A stretch of 64,000 nucleotides of DNA. Source: Nocardia sp. NRRL S-836 (GTDB lineage Bacteria > Actinomycetota > Actinomycetes > Mycobacteriales > Pseudonocardiaceae). The notes below the pieces were generated by a model that had not been told where the DNA came from, did not search any database, and saw nothing but the letters and a program-made list of their open reading frames with translations. The position numbers and the translations under genes are program-made. Location: the NCBI RefSeq assembly GCF_001279525.1, contig NZ_LGDY01000111.1, positions 1 through 64,000 on the forward strand, given 5' to 3'. Positions 1-9,010 of this stretch are shown piece by piece. How positions within the stretch are numbered: the first letter of the stretch is position 1; each line of letters starts with the position of its first letter.

Positions 1-1
1 G

Positions 2-124
2 CTGCGCGTCACGACCGGCCCGTCCGGCGGCGGCACCTACGGCCGCCCCAGCCGTGCCAACTCGATCGGTGACGGGGCACGTGGCCTGTGGGTCTACCGA
101 TACCCCGAGCCGGTGACCGCATGA
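2..124 (+). CDS. C-terminal end of an upstream gene (partial), unknown function
   Basis: The frame starting at base 2 is open from the window edge and ends with the TGA at 122-124. The visible 40 residues are Gly/Ser/Arg-rich, with GPSGGG and a final WVYRYPEPVTA. The stop overlaps the ATG of the next gene as ATGA (121-124), the usual sign of translational coupling in actinobacteria, which supports it being real. Too little is visible to name a family. Confidence 0.55.
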   Translation: MRVTTGPSGGGTYGRPSRANSIGDGARGLWVYRYPEPVTA

Positions 125-771
125 TCACCACCGACCAGCCCGATGAGGAACTGGCACGCCGTGTGCGATCAGCAGCCGCGCAGAGCCGCCGGGTCCGCGC
201 CCTGCTCAAGACCGCGGGCGTCGACCTGACCGGGCTGAAAGCGCGCACGCACGTCGCCCGGTCGGGGCCCGCCGGCGTCGAGTACATGACGACCGTCACC
301 GGGTTCACGAGGCCGATGAACGGCGACGACACCGTGACCGAGCAGGTCGACCAGGTGCGCTCGGCGATCGTGGAGACGCTGAGCGAGTCGTTCACCGACG
401 TGAAGTCGGACTACGGCTGGGTGTCGGTCACGACCAGGCTGATGACGATCGAGGAGGCGCTGGCCTGGGCGCAACGCCGGGAAGACCTCCTGTACGGCAA
501 CCGGTACCCGATGTTCGTGTGCTGCCCGGACGAGGCATGGAACGACCCGGAAGACCCGTGGCAGACGCCCGAAGTCCAGTTCCACGGCACCCACCGGTGG
601 TGCCTGACGTGCATGTCCGGATGCCACTGCCTCAACTTCGTGCAGGTGCTCGGCACCGAGGAGCAGGGCCACGACGACCACATGCGCTGCGTGTGGTGCC
701 GGGCCACCGGCCGCGCGCCCTATGAGGCCCGGCTCGCCGGGGCGATGATCGGCGAGGGGATCGACCTGTGA
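121..771 (+). CDS. hypothetical protein with Cys-rich C-terminus
   Basis: 216 residues from the ATG at 121; an in-frame GTG at 88 is possible, but the ATGA overlap with the upstream gene favours 121. The N-terminal half is charged and helical. The last third carries several Cys and His: a VCCPD segment, then CLTCMSGCHCLN and MRCVWC, a pattern that suggests a small metal-binding (zinc-ribbon-like) module. I do not recognise a named family. The coupled upstream reading frame suggests a two-gene unit. Nothing in the sequence indicates a substrate or location; no signal peptide or membrane segment is visible. Confidence 0.7.
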   Translation: MITTDQPDEELARRVRSAAAQSRRVRALLKTAGVDLTGLKARTHVARSGPAGVEYMTTVTGFTRPMNGDDTVTEQVDQVRSAIVETLSESFTDVKSDYGWVSVTTRLMTIEEALAWAQRREDLLYGNRYPMFVCCPDEAWNDPEDPWQTPEVQFHGTHRWCLTCMSGCHCLNFVQVLGTEEQGHDDHMRCVWCRATGRAPYEARLAGAMIGEGIDL

Positions 772-1709
772 CGTGCGGCAAACCGAAAAGCCGAGCCGAT
801 CGCGGCCGACCGGCGACAATCGCCCTGTGCCCGTAGCGGAGGAGCCGGCATCCGATCGTGCCCGCCACACCCAGTGGCAGGATGTCGCACGCCAAGCCGC
901 CCGGCACAGCTCCGCCACTGCCGAGCAGGTAGCGCTGCCGATCCTGGTGCCAGCCCGCATGGTGAAGCTCGTCCGCCGGCTGCGCCGCGCCGAACCCGGC
1001 TGTCCACCGGTGCGGCTCCTGGCCGACAGGCGTCACAACTACGCAGCCTCTGCACCGGGGCCGTGGACGGACTTTCAGGTTCTGTCTACTTGGGTGAGAT
1101 CGCGTTGTTGCGTCGGCACAACGTTGGTCTCCGGTGTCTGGGCGAGTCGGTTACCGCTCACGCGAGATCCGACAAGGTCAGGGCTCGCACCGGCCGCAGC
1201 GAGGCGGAGTCATGCATCGAGGCACAGCATGCTCATCCTGTGTCGCGCAGACGACCCCGCAGGGCCCGCGCCGCGGCCACGTCGAACAGACCTACGTGCG
1301 GCGCCGAACCTGCTGGTACAACAACGTTCTCGGCCAACCGTGCAGCCGCCCACCTGTGAACCGCCTGGACGTCCACCCGTGCTCCGAGCCCAAATCCCCG
1401 AGCAGGCGCAAAACCTCCTAACCGAGCTGTGGTGCGCGGGTGATCGCTGCGCCCGTAGCTGGTTGGCCCCCGACTGGATCGTCGACGAGGTTCCGAGAAG
1501 GAAGTGGGGCCACCGAGCGCCCGGCCGACCGCCGCAGCGCCTGGTTCTACGCAGTCGCTCGCCAGACCACCGGAGACGCAGTCGCGGAACTGACCACTGC
1601 GGCGACGAAGGTGCTGCTGAGCCCGAGTTGCACCTCAACGGCACATAAGCCGGGCACGCGTCCACTGCCCGCCGTACCGAGGAAGAACGCAGACAATTAG
1701 GAGGGACTC
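772..1709. other. about 0.94 kb without a confident gene
   Basis: A + strand frame from GTG 773 stays open to 1648 (291 codons), but its translation is Arg/Pro/Ser-rich with no recognisable domain and no convincing ribosome-binding site. Other overlapping frames are equally open, as is usual in very GC-rich non-coding DNA. A short piece near 1400-1510 (AQNLLTELWCAGDRC) looks slightly more protein-like, so a decayed gene is possible. No terminator or repeat stands out. Confidence 0.4.
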
Positions 1710-1913
1710 ATGTTGCCCAAGCACTTCAACTGGTTGCGCGACCTGTGCAAGTACATGATCGGTAGCTTGGAGCCCGACGCGCTCGAGGAGTTCAAGAAGT
1801 TCTGGAATTCCTGCACGACTGCAGAGCGCGAGTACTACCGCACGGTGGACCTCTCGACCGCACTGCCCTGCCAGGGCAAGAACTGCACAGCCGAACACCT
1901 CGTCATGTACTAG
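1710..1913 (+). CDS. small hypothetical protein
   Basis: 67 residues from the ATG at 1710, which has a strong ribosome-binding site (TAGGAGGGACTC) immediately upstream; this site is the main reason to accept the gene. The protein begins MLPKHFNWLRDLCKYM, is helical and mildly acidic, and contains a CQGKNC pair near the C-terminus. No signal peptide or membrane helix. No family recognised. Codon use has a GC third-position bias like the neighbours. Confidence 0.6.
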   Translation: MLPKHFNWLRDLCKYMIGSLEPDALEEFKKFWNSCTTAEREYYRTVDLSTALPCQGKNCTAEHLVMY

Positions 1914-2394
1914 GAGTGAGTGACAGCTCCGGGCCGAGCTTGCGCTGACGTCCTCACTGAGCCGCGGCGCGTGCCCTTCCCTCCGGCACAGCAGCCCGCT
2001 CACCTCGGCTGGCACGGTCCGCGCCTCCAGGTTGTGCCAGCCGAGGCCTGCCACAACCTCTGTGAGCTTCACCGCGCACACCGCGTAGAACGAGGAACCC
2101 GACCACGGCCGCTACGACGCGGCGGAGGCCGACTGCTGCGAACGGCAGGCGCAGTCGGCGCACCAGCAGCCGCAGGAAGCGCTCGCCGCGCTGCCCAGGT
2201 CACACGAGCGGCCTGACCCGTTCTGACATCCGGGCCATCGGCGTGGTGTACAGGTGCGTCCGCGATGGCGATCAGGCACTGCGAGAGCGTGGCGGCGCAA
2301 GACACAGCACCACAGCCTCTCCATTCTCGCACCGAGCCTGCCCACAACAGGACCCGTGCACAACACCGCATCACATATGAGGAGACCCTCAAGC
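1914..2394. other. intergenic, about 0.48 kb
   Basis: No frame here has both a ribosome-binding site and a protein-like translation. Nothing recognisable apart from the ribosome-binding site (GAGGAG) just before the ATG at 2395. Confidence 0.4.
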
Positions 2395-3087
2395 ATGAAA
2401 CTCACGTCGGCCCGCCGCGAAGGAATGCCAAAGACGATGGACAAGCTCGCGCAGGCAGAACTGTCCATGAAGCAGCTGCGAGAGCAGCGGGCAGATCTGA
2501 ATGCACATGTCCTCTACTTGTGGGACAAACTCATCCGGACCGACACCGAGCATCCGCTGCACGTCAAGGAAAGCGACCCGCACTGGCACATCAGCACGAG
2601 CGTCACGGATCGCCCCGACAGCTCCGCCAAATCGGTCCTCGACGTGCTGTACGCCGCGGATCTTGAGCTGCACTTCGTCTGGCAGGAACTCGAGGATCGG
2701 GCAGTCGCGCTGGAGAACGAGCGCGACCTCATGCCAGCACTTGACGACGCTTCAACGGGCGACCTCGACGGTCCCGCACTGCGCACCGCACTGGACCGGG
2801 TGAGGCTGAGCGTCAGCGATGCAGCCCGCGCACGGGAGTTGGCCAACAAGGTCTCCCAGCTGTGGAGCGAAGCAAAGATGATCTCAGACTTGGGTCGTGT
2901 GCCGGCATCGATGCGGTCCAACATCCGCGTCTCCGAGCAGTTCTGCGACGACCGCCGGCTTCTCGACCGTGCTCACGAAATCATCGTCGCGATCAACCGA
3001 ATCGGTAAGCAGACCGAGGACGCTGGAGCCGGGGCGGTGGGCATCCGCAACTGCGCCATGACGGACTGTGAGGCTTCCGGGCTGTAA
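2395..3087 (+). CDS. hypothetical helical protein
   Basis: 230 residues from ATG 2395, chosen because ATGAGGAGACC lies just upstream at good spacing; the frame is open further up but that extension has no start signal. Residues 10-50 form a Lys/Arg/Glu-rich helix (MDKLAQAELSMKQLREQRADL) likely to be coiled coil. The middle has an acidic segment (DDASTGDLDG) and the C-terminal part is again helical. No catalytic motif, signal peptide or membrane helix. The family is unknown to me. It stands alone on the + strand with long spacers on each side. Confidence 0.65.
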   Translation: MKLTSARREGMPKTMDKLAQAELSMKQLREQRADLNAHVLYLWDKLIRTDTEHPLHVKESDPHWHISTSVTDRPDSSAKSVLDVLYAADLELHFVWQELEDRAVALENERDLMPALDDASTGDLDGPALRTALDRVRLSVSDAARARELANKVSQLWSEAKMISDLGRVPASMRSNIRVSEQFCDDRRLLDRAHEIIVAINRIGKQTEDAGAGAVGIRNCAMTDCEASGL

Positions 3088-3486
3088 GGCCATAATGCCT
3101 TTCCTGCTCGGACACGCGGCCAGGCCCTTGCCGCGATCGGCCACCTGATGATCCAAGCCGTGCCACCGATGTGCGCCTGATCGGTCATGTCACGGCGAAC
3201 AGGCGGTAGATCACCGAGTCCTTGACGGCCAACGGCACTGAACGTCCGGAGCTAGTCGACCCCGACAACCAGGCCGCGGTTCTACAGCGCACGCACCTAG
3301 GGCCGCCCCGACCAGCGCCGTGTGCAAACAGCCGCCCGCGCTGGACAGTCCTCGTACGCCGACATCGACTCGCTCCGTCGCTGGCTCGGCCCTCCCGTGT
3401 CGCATCCGCCGGTCGACCCCGTACTCGGCGCGAGCCAGCCGCCAGCCCCCGCTACCAACAACCGACCACGAACAGGGGACACCGCG
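3088..3486. other. intergenic, about 0.4 kb
   Basis: No supported gene. The upstream part of the next frame (from GTG 3322) is open but low-complexity Pro/Ala and was not taken as coding. Confidence 0.35.
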
Positions 3487-3990
3487 TTGGACAAGCAGTC
3501 TGCCCACCACGCCTCGACTATCGCCGACGCCTTGGAGGCCATCGCGGACGACCTGGAGGCCAAGGCCATGGACAGGCCGAAGCCGTGGCCGCTCGCTGTG
3601 GCCGAGACAGTCGAGCTGCTCCGCGACAATGCCGACCAGGCCCGCCGGCACCCCAACACGCCGATCAGCGTCATCAACCGGCTCGACGGGCTGCGCGCAA
3701 TGCTGGCGAGCACGCGCTTGCTGCGCCTCAACGAGGGCGGCGACCGCAACGCAATCCGGGACCTGATCAGCGAGCTGGACACCTTCACCGCCGGCGAGAA
3801 CTTCCACGTCGTCCTGATCAGCCACGGCACGCAGCACCACGAAATCGTCGTTCGGGCCCAAGACCGCCACACCGCCGCGCAGCGCGGCCTCGCCCTCGAC
3901 CGCAGGTACCTGGTGTCCACCGAGGTGCCCGACGCCGAGATCCTCGACCTGTCCTCAACCGCCGCCGAGCCCGAGGTGGAGCGCTCATGA
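3487..3990 (+). CDS. hypothetical protein
   Basis: 167 residues from a TTG at 3487 preceded by AGGGGA six bases upstream; a longer version from GTG 3322 is possible. The N-terminal 90 residues are helical (IADALEAIADDLEAKAM, then AVAETVELLRDNADQARR); the C-terminal part is more beta-like, with FHVVLISHGTQHHEIVVRAQD. No motif identifies an enzyme. The protein ends just before a palindrome and a terminator-like hairpin, which mark the end of the unit. Confidence 0.55.
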   Translation: MDKQSAHHASTIADALEAIADDLEAKAMDRPKPWPLAVAETVELLRDNADQARRHPNTPISVINRLDGLRAMLASTRLLRLNEGGDRNAIRDLISELDTFTAGENFHVVLISHGTQHHEIVVRAQDRHTAAQRGLALDRRYLVSTEVPDAEILDLSSTAAEPEVERS

Positions 3991-4043
3991 TGGCGCCGTG
4001 CGTCTGCCGCAGTCGACGCGGAACCAGTGACTGAGGCCGAGAT

Positions 4044-4071
4044 GCGGGTTTATCAGGCCTGATAAACCCGC
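4044..4071. repeat. 28-bp perfect palindrome
   Basis: Two 14-base arms, GCGGGTTTATCAGG and its exact reverse complement, meet with no spacer. The centre is A/T-containing (TTTATC/GATAAA) in otherwise GC-rich DNA, and there is no T-run after it. A gap-free dyad of this length suits a dimeric protein-binding site better than an RNA terminator. It lies 54 bases after the stop of the preceding gene. Confidence 0.6.
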
Positions 4072-4118
4072 CCCCTGCCCGCCCTCGACCAGGCGTTTCT
4101 GTGTCGGGTCCAGAACGA

Positions 4119-4155
4119 CAAAGGTCGTGCCCGGCTGTGCCCGGCACGACCTTTG
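4119..4155 (+). terminator. rho-independent-like hairpin
   Basis: A 13-bp perfect stem (4119-4131 with 4143-4155) closes an 11-base loop; the arms read CAAAGGTCGTGCC and its complement. There is no poly-T tail, as often in actinobacteria. Its place after the 3990 stop suits termination of the small-gene unit. Confidence 0.6.
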
Positions 4156-4171
4156 GTGTGTCCCTGCGGAA

Positions 4172-4544
4172 ACCCCGGAGGGCTTACCGCCTCCCGTGAG
4201 GGGGACGGCCGTCGAAGACCGCAGACACACGTGGCACCGGATTCACACGGGCATCGGTATGGCCCTTGGTCGTCGGTGCGCGTATCAAGGATAGCAGCAC
4301 ACCACCCGTGGGCGGTGCGTGCGCCACTTCCGGCCCTCCAGGGCGAGGCGTATGCCGCGCAGAGCCGGCCGCCGTCGCTGGTTACGACCCCGATCAGTGG
4401 CGGCGGCTTTTCCCTTTCGCCGACTGTCTCGTGCCGCGAGTAAAGCAGTGTGCCCCGGCTACGAATTCGCGGGTAACCTTGCGAGACGCTCCGCGCTCAC
4501 CGAAGCCCCCCCGGCCGCAATTGTATTATGCCGCCTACGACGCC
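4172..4544. other. intergenic, no gene seen
   Basis: No reading frame with a start signal and protein-like translation. GC falls toward the right end, leading into the A/T-rich hairpin at 4545. Confidence 0.35.
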
Positions 4545-4603
4545 TCAAGAAAAAGATAAAAAATCTTCCGAAAAGCGTGGAAGATTTTTTATCTTTTTCT
4601 TGA
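4545..4603. terminator. 25-bp perfect A/T-rich inverted repeat, probably a bidirectional terminator
   Basis: Arms 4545-4569 and 4579-4603 pair over 25 bases without a mismatch around the 9-base loop GAAAAGCGT. The arms contain runs of A and T (AAAAAGATAAAAAATC and its complement), so both strands end in U-rich RNA. It is flanked on both sides by near copies of CCGCCTAC followed by GACGCC or GGCGTC. Its composition is far from the local average. It could instead be an origin or protein-binding element. Confidence 0.7.
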
Positions 4604-4694
4604 CCCGCCTACGGCGTCACAAGTGCTGGCCTATATCGAGGGGGCGGGAGGGGAATGGGCGGCAGAGTGAAAAACAGATTCGCGGCCAAGTCGC

Positions 4695-4710
4695 TTTTGC
4701 GTGCGCAAAA
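4695..4710. repeat. short inverted repeat TTTTGCG-TG-CGCAAAA
   Basis: Seven-base arms with a 2-base spacer, lying between the A/T-rich hairpin and the promoter of the next gene. This is the size and place expected of an operator or iteron-like site, but only one copy is seen. Confidence 0.4.
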
Positions 4711-4774
4711 ACAAGGGACAATCCGCTCTGCCCAGAAAGCTGCGCACATCGTAACCGAGCGGTGACCAAACATA

Positions 4775-4804
4775 TTGCAATGCAGCTCCTATTCTTGGTA
4801 AGAT
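4775..4804 (+). promoter_or_regulatory. sigma70-type promoter for the 4871 gene
   Basis: TTGCAA (4775-4780) and TAAGAT (4799-4804) are separated by 18 bases, close to the housekeeping consensus. Transcription would begin about 55 bases before the ATG at 4871. The leader contains a small hairpin (ACCGGG with CCCGGT). Confidence 0.6.
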
Positions 4805-4870
4805 GAACCAGTAAGAGAAACCGGGAAGTCGAAGCCCGGTGATTCGCATCAAATCGGTAATGGGGTCAAC

Positions 4871-6595
4871 ATGCGTAACGCTCTCGCTTTGCTCATGGAC
4901 ATGGACGCGCAGATTTCCAAGGGGAATTACGAAGCGCGGGAAGCAGCTAAGGAAGCTGCCGCCGAATGGCTCGACACCTTCGGCACCGACAGCGCCGAAT
5001 ATCAGCTTCTGATTGACTGTCTCGCCGCTCTTAGCGAGCTGGACAAGTGCAGCGCCCGCAACGCAATTTCCGCCCGATACGGCGACGTCGACGCAAACGC
5101 CGTTCTTATCGACGGCATTTTCGATTTCATGACCCAGGTTGCCGAGTGCCCCGAACTCGAATACATCATGCCCGACGACCTCACCACCGGTGAAACCGCC
5201 AACGCAGACCACGACCCCATGCCACTGAACACTCCGGACGCAGAGGTAACCCCCGCACAGGGCTACGCCCCCACGCTGAACAACCACGGCCCCGCCCTGC
5301 TCATGCTCTCCGAGCCCCAGAACAAAGACCAGGCCGCCAACAACACCGACACCCGGAAGAACCGCACCAGGCCCTACGGACTCACCCAGGCCGAGCGGAC
5401 GCCCGCAACCGCACGATGGGTCACCCCGTCCGACCTTCGCGACTGGACGCCCAGGGCCGCAATCGAAAAGCCGGAGAAGGAAACAATCCCCGCCAAGGTC
5501 AGGACCCCCCAGGAACTCGCCGACCGCGAACCAAACTGGCTGTGCGTCGTGAGCTACTTCGCTTACAGGCTCGGAATCGACGACGACCCGCGTATGACCG
5601 AGGGTGACACCGGCGAATACTTCGGTTACTCGTTCGCTGACGAGAACGACGACACGACCGCAGCCAAGCTGATGGCGCTTCCGTGCGTCGCGTGCAACCT
5701 TCCCCGAGCCCGTACCCAGACCGTCACCGCCAGCGCCGACAACGGACTGTGCCCCGAATGCGCCTCAGCCCAGCGCGCCGGATTCCCGCACATTCGCGGC
5801 TCACGACACGCGAAAGTGACGAAGCGTTGCGAGTGGATCGCGTCCCGCTACCCCAGCACGCTACACGCGAAGCTGACCGCCTTCGCGTCGCAGTCCGGAC
5901 GCATTGACCGTGACATCATCCTCAAGTGGGCTGAAACCCACTTCGCGAACGAAATTCGCCAGCACGAAGCCGCCCAACTGGCCGCCGCCGACACCCGCCG
6001 CGCCGCCGACACCGCCAAGGCGCTACGACTGGCCGACGAGTTCCCGAACGCCATCGTGCCTATCTTCCGGGTGTGGTGGAACACCGAGCCCGGCAGTCGC
6101 GCCGTCATCGTGCGCGCCCTCACCGCGTTGTGCGACGCCGGACGGATTCGCAGCACCAACGGCAAGGCCACCCTGCACCCCGCCACGGTCGCCACCACCG
6201 CCGACGCCGCCACTGTGGCCGACGAGCGCGCCCGCCTGGTCGAACGATTCCCTGCCATGGCGGACCACATCCTGGCCGCGTGGATGGATGAGGTAGTTGA
6301 CACCCAGGCCACCACCGGCACCTTTGCCGCCCTGATCGGTCAGATTGTGGCGTTCGCGCGGACCTACCCGCGTGCCGCCAACACCGTGATCACGGCATGG
6401 GACCGGCCCACGGCCCACCTTGTCGAGCGCGCGGCCGTCCGCCGCGCCCGTCAGCAGCTGATCAAGTCCGGCGAATTCGTCATGGTTGACGGCGAACTCA
6501 CCGCCAACTCGGACCGCTGGACTCACAACGAGTCCGGCCACCTCACCCTCACGCCCGCCGAGCAGCTCTCCGCGCACTACGCGACCGCCGCATAG
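4871..6595 (+). CDS. 574-aa protein with a four-Cys zinc-finger-like motif; possible plasmid replication or regulatory protein
   Basis: Starts at ATG 4871 behind a weak GGGG site and its own promoter. The N-terminal 110 residues are acidic and helical. The centre (about 265-300) has CVACN then CPEC, spaced like a zinc ribbon. A charged helix about 365-395 (HEAAQLAAADTRRAADTAK) is followed by a repeated alpha-helical C-terminal half that could hold winged-helix folds (ALTALCDAGRIRSTNGKATL; QQLIKSGEFVMVDGEL). No relaxase, polymerase or recombinase motif is visible. Its isolation, own promoter and the A/T-rich palindromes upstream would fit a replication initiator, but this is inference; I do not recognise the family. 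Confidence 0.75.
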   Translation: MRNALALLMDMDAQISKGNYEAREAAKEAAAEWLDTFGTDSAEYQLLIDCLAALSELDKCSARNAISARYGDVDANAVLIDGIFDFMTQVAECPELEYIMPDDLTTGETANADHDPMPLNTPDAEVTPAQGYAPTLNNHGPALLMLSEPQNKDQAANNTDTRKNRTRPYGLTQAERTPATARWVTPSDLRDWTPRAAIEKPEKETIPAKVRTPQELADREPNWLCVVSYFAYRLGIDDDPRMTEGDTGEYFGYSFADENDDTTAAKLMALPCVACNLPRARTQTVTASADNGLCPECASAQRAGFPHIRGSRHAKVTKRCEWIASRYPSTLHAKLTAFASQSGRIDRDIILKWAETHFANEIRQHEAAQLAAADTRRAADTAKALRLADEFPNAIVPIFRVWWNTEPGSRAVIVRALTALCDAGRIRSTNGKATLHPATVATTADAATVADERARLVERFPAMADHILAAWMDEVVDTQATTGTFAALIGQIVAFARTYPRAANTVITAWDRPTAHLVERAAVRRARQQLIKSGEFVMVDGELTANSDRWTHNESGHLTLTPAEQLSAHYATAA

Positions 6596-6665
6596 CAACC
6601 GGCCAGAGCCGGTGACGCGCACACGTTCCAACGGCGTGCGTCACCGGCCAGCGCCGCGCGCAGCC

Positions 6666-6720
6666 GGGGTGTGCCGGGCATCGAACCCGGCACACCCCGA
6701 GCGAGGGCTGCCGCCCTCGC
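6666..6720 (+). terminator. two consecutive hairpins after the 4871 gene; the first mimics a tRNA T-arm
   Basis: Hairpin 1: 13-bp perfect stem (6666-6678 with 6686-6698) and 7-base loop CATCGAA. Hairpin 2: 8-bp stem GCGAGGGC (6701-6708 with 6713-6720) and loop TGCC. Together they suit termination about 70 bases after the 6595 stop. Read on the - strand, hairpin 1 has loop TTCGATG, the T-loop consensus, on a CCGGG stem; no anticodon arm is present. Confidence 0.55.
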
Positions 6721-7606
6721 GCACCCGCCGCCTGCGGCGCATCGGACCGCCTGCGGCGGCGCCCCTCCCCGCGATCTCCCTTGCCAACAGCGGACACCAG
6801 CGCCTCACCCACCACGGCAACAGACTATGGACACAACGCCGCCGCCTCACCCTCACGGCCGTCCCCAACGCGCCACGCGCGGCGCGACGTACCCCCGCCG
6901 CCGCACAACCACCCGCCGCCCGGGACGGACACACCACAACGCCCCACGCCGAACTCCGACAAGACGAAGAACACAGGGATCTCACACCCCTCAGCCCCAG
7001 ACGACAAAGGCCCGCCGCGAGCCCGACACCCGCGCCGAACAGAGCTTCCAAGAGCACCGGCCCGCTGTTGGACGCCTCTTTCACCCCGGCCCCCGCCAAC
7101 CGGTCAAGCGAAACAAGCTCGAACCCACCGACGTCGTCGCCTGATCCCTCACGCACAACCATCCTGACCAACGCCACGTCACCGAGCAGATCCCCGCATG
7201 CGCGTTCGAGGCCGACATGGTGTCGCCGTTGGCCACGCCCACAGACTTGCAGCCGACCGATGCAACCGCGCTGAAGAACCGCACCGCGCGGCCGGGGAAG
7301 CAGGTGCTCCAGCACACCAGCCCAGCCGCCTGCATCGAGGAGGTCATGGGGCAGGAAAAACCGCGCTCCACGAGCCGGAGACTGGCCTCATGCAGCCTGT
7401 CTCGCAATCCTGCACGACCCGACGGCCGACGAACGAGTCACGATCCCCGACCGAACCCAACAATTGCAACAGCTTCCGTTCAACCACGACGTCTTGGCAA
7501 CCACGACGTCTGGGCCGCGATACCGCAGAGCCAGCAAAGGTTCCTTCCCCTCGACCGAACAGTCACCGCGGAGGTCACCGACGCACCAGGACCACGCGAG
7601 CCGACG
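6721..7606. other. about 0.9 kb of decayed or non-coding DNA
   Basis: Begins with more small hairpins, for example CCGCC-TGC-GGCGG at 6747-6759. All frames are open for long stretches because of the high GC, but no translation is protein-like and none has a ribosome-binding site. Confidence 0.4.
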
Positions 7607-8247
7607 TCATTCCTCATCCTCCGCATCCGACACTGGCAGGCCAGCCAGACTCGCGACGCTGTCCGTCCTCATCGGCCCTGAATCAGCGGTGCTTGTCGAA
7701 ACGTCCGCCTCGACCACGACGACCCCGCGCACTGCCGCGACCAGGCCGACGTCGGCACGTCCGGCCACGTCGAAGGTAGGGGCCAGCCGGGCCCGCTCGA
7801 CCACACCCACACCGACGTTCCAGGAAGCGGGCACGCTTGCACCCGATCATGCGAACGGCCAGCCCCAGTTCGGCAGCCTTGACGCGTCGACGGTCAGTCA
7901 GCATCGTTGCCGCCGTTCCTAGCCGGAGCGCGGAGCCGCGCCGGGAACGGCCCCGGACGGCAGGCCGGTCTTCACCTCGGCCAGGTGATCCCGCCGGCCT
8001 TCGGCATCGCCGACAACGTCGGTAGCGATCCCAGCAACCCGAACGGCTCGACCACCGGTACTGGAACGCTGTCCAGGACCGCGAAGTCGGGTGCGGCCAT
8101 CACGCACCCGCCCAGCAGCACCTACTCGCCACCACCGTCGCTACGCAGCCGGACCTCGGTGCCAGCCACGCCGAGCACCCGACGTTCGTCGCCGCCGAAG
8201 CTGATCCGGTCGCCGACCCGCAACACCGGTTCGGGCGCGGCCACCAC
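7607..8247 (-). pseudogene. remnant of an actinobacterial DDE (Mu/IS-type) transposase N-terminal region
   Basis: From GTG 8247 the frame reads VLRVGDRISFGGDERRVLGV then AGTEVRLRSDGGGE and hits TAG at 8122-8124. It continues in the same frame as VLLGGCVMAAPDFAVLDSVP and VEPFGLLGSLP, then shifts frame near 8000 (EGRRDHLAEVKTGLPSGAVP) and again near 7900 (AGRADVGLVAAVRGVVVVEA, DVSTST). This order matches, from memory, the N-terminal regulatory and HTH part of large DDE transposases common in actinobacteria. The catalytic core is absent. At least one nonsense codon and two frameshifts make it dead. Confidence 0.6.
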
Positions 8248-9010
8248 GCGGCCACCGCGCTGACAATCGCCTCAGGGCGCAGCACGACAGCCAGGTCAGC
8301 GCACCGCTCCCGCCGCCAGAGCAGGCGGTAGAAGCACCGCCAAGACCGCGATCCGACCAACGACCTGGCCGGCGCCGCCACACCACGCACACCGCGGACA
8401 CGATGTCGCTCAAGCGGTGCCGCGGATGACCGAAGGCCGCCAGCCAGCGCACGTTGTCCCGCAACCGTTCCAGCGATACGCCCCACGACCTCCAGGCGCC
8501 ACCCCACCAAGTCCCATCCCATCATCCCGTCCGGCCGGCGCCGAACGCGACCTCGTCGCGGAGCCCGACCCGGTCGAACGCACAGACTCCGAGCACCGAA
8601 ACCATGCCGCCCGCCCACACGCGCGAAGCAGTCCAGAGCCTGCGACCGAGCCTCGCCTTCCGCGACGCCCACCCACCTCACGATCACCCGCAACACAACC
8701 CAACGCACCGTCAACCCCACCGATACGCGCTGAACCACAAGCTCGGCATGGCGCTGACCCGGACCGTGAGCCCGTGCGCGAATCCGTACTCCGCAGGCAC
8801 ATCCGGCCAGCACCCACGCCGCCAACCCCGGCCGCATCGCGCACGCAGGCACCGCAGCAGGCGCGGCCCTCATGACAACGCAACCGCACCAAGCACAAAC
8901 ACCTCGCCCAATCCCGAGAACACCACAGCGTCATCGCCGCGCACGGCCGGCACACAACCCGAACACGAGACGCCCCGTCACGCACCGACCCCGCCCAGAC
9001 CACTGCGCCC
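8248..9010. other. about 0.76 kb without a confident gene
   Basis: Low-complexity Pro/Ala/Arg frames on both strands. A - strand piece near 8410-8470 (SLERLRDNVRWLAAFGHPRH) looks protein-like and may be another decayed gene fragment belonging to the same transposon remnant. Confidence 0.35.

Noticed and set aside
773..1648. 291-codon + strand frame
   Set aside because: No ribosome-binding site, low-complexity translation and several equally open overlapping frames; left as a note on the intergenic stretch.
3322..3486. N-terminal extension of the 3487 gene
   Set aside because: Low-complexity and without a ribosome-binding site, while TTG 3487 has AGGGGA at proper spacing.
6666..6698. tRNA gene on the - strand
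   Set aside because: Only a T-arm-like hairpin is present; no D-arm, anticodon arm or CCA end.
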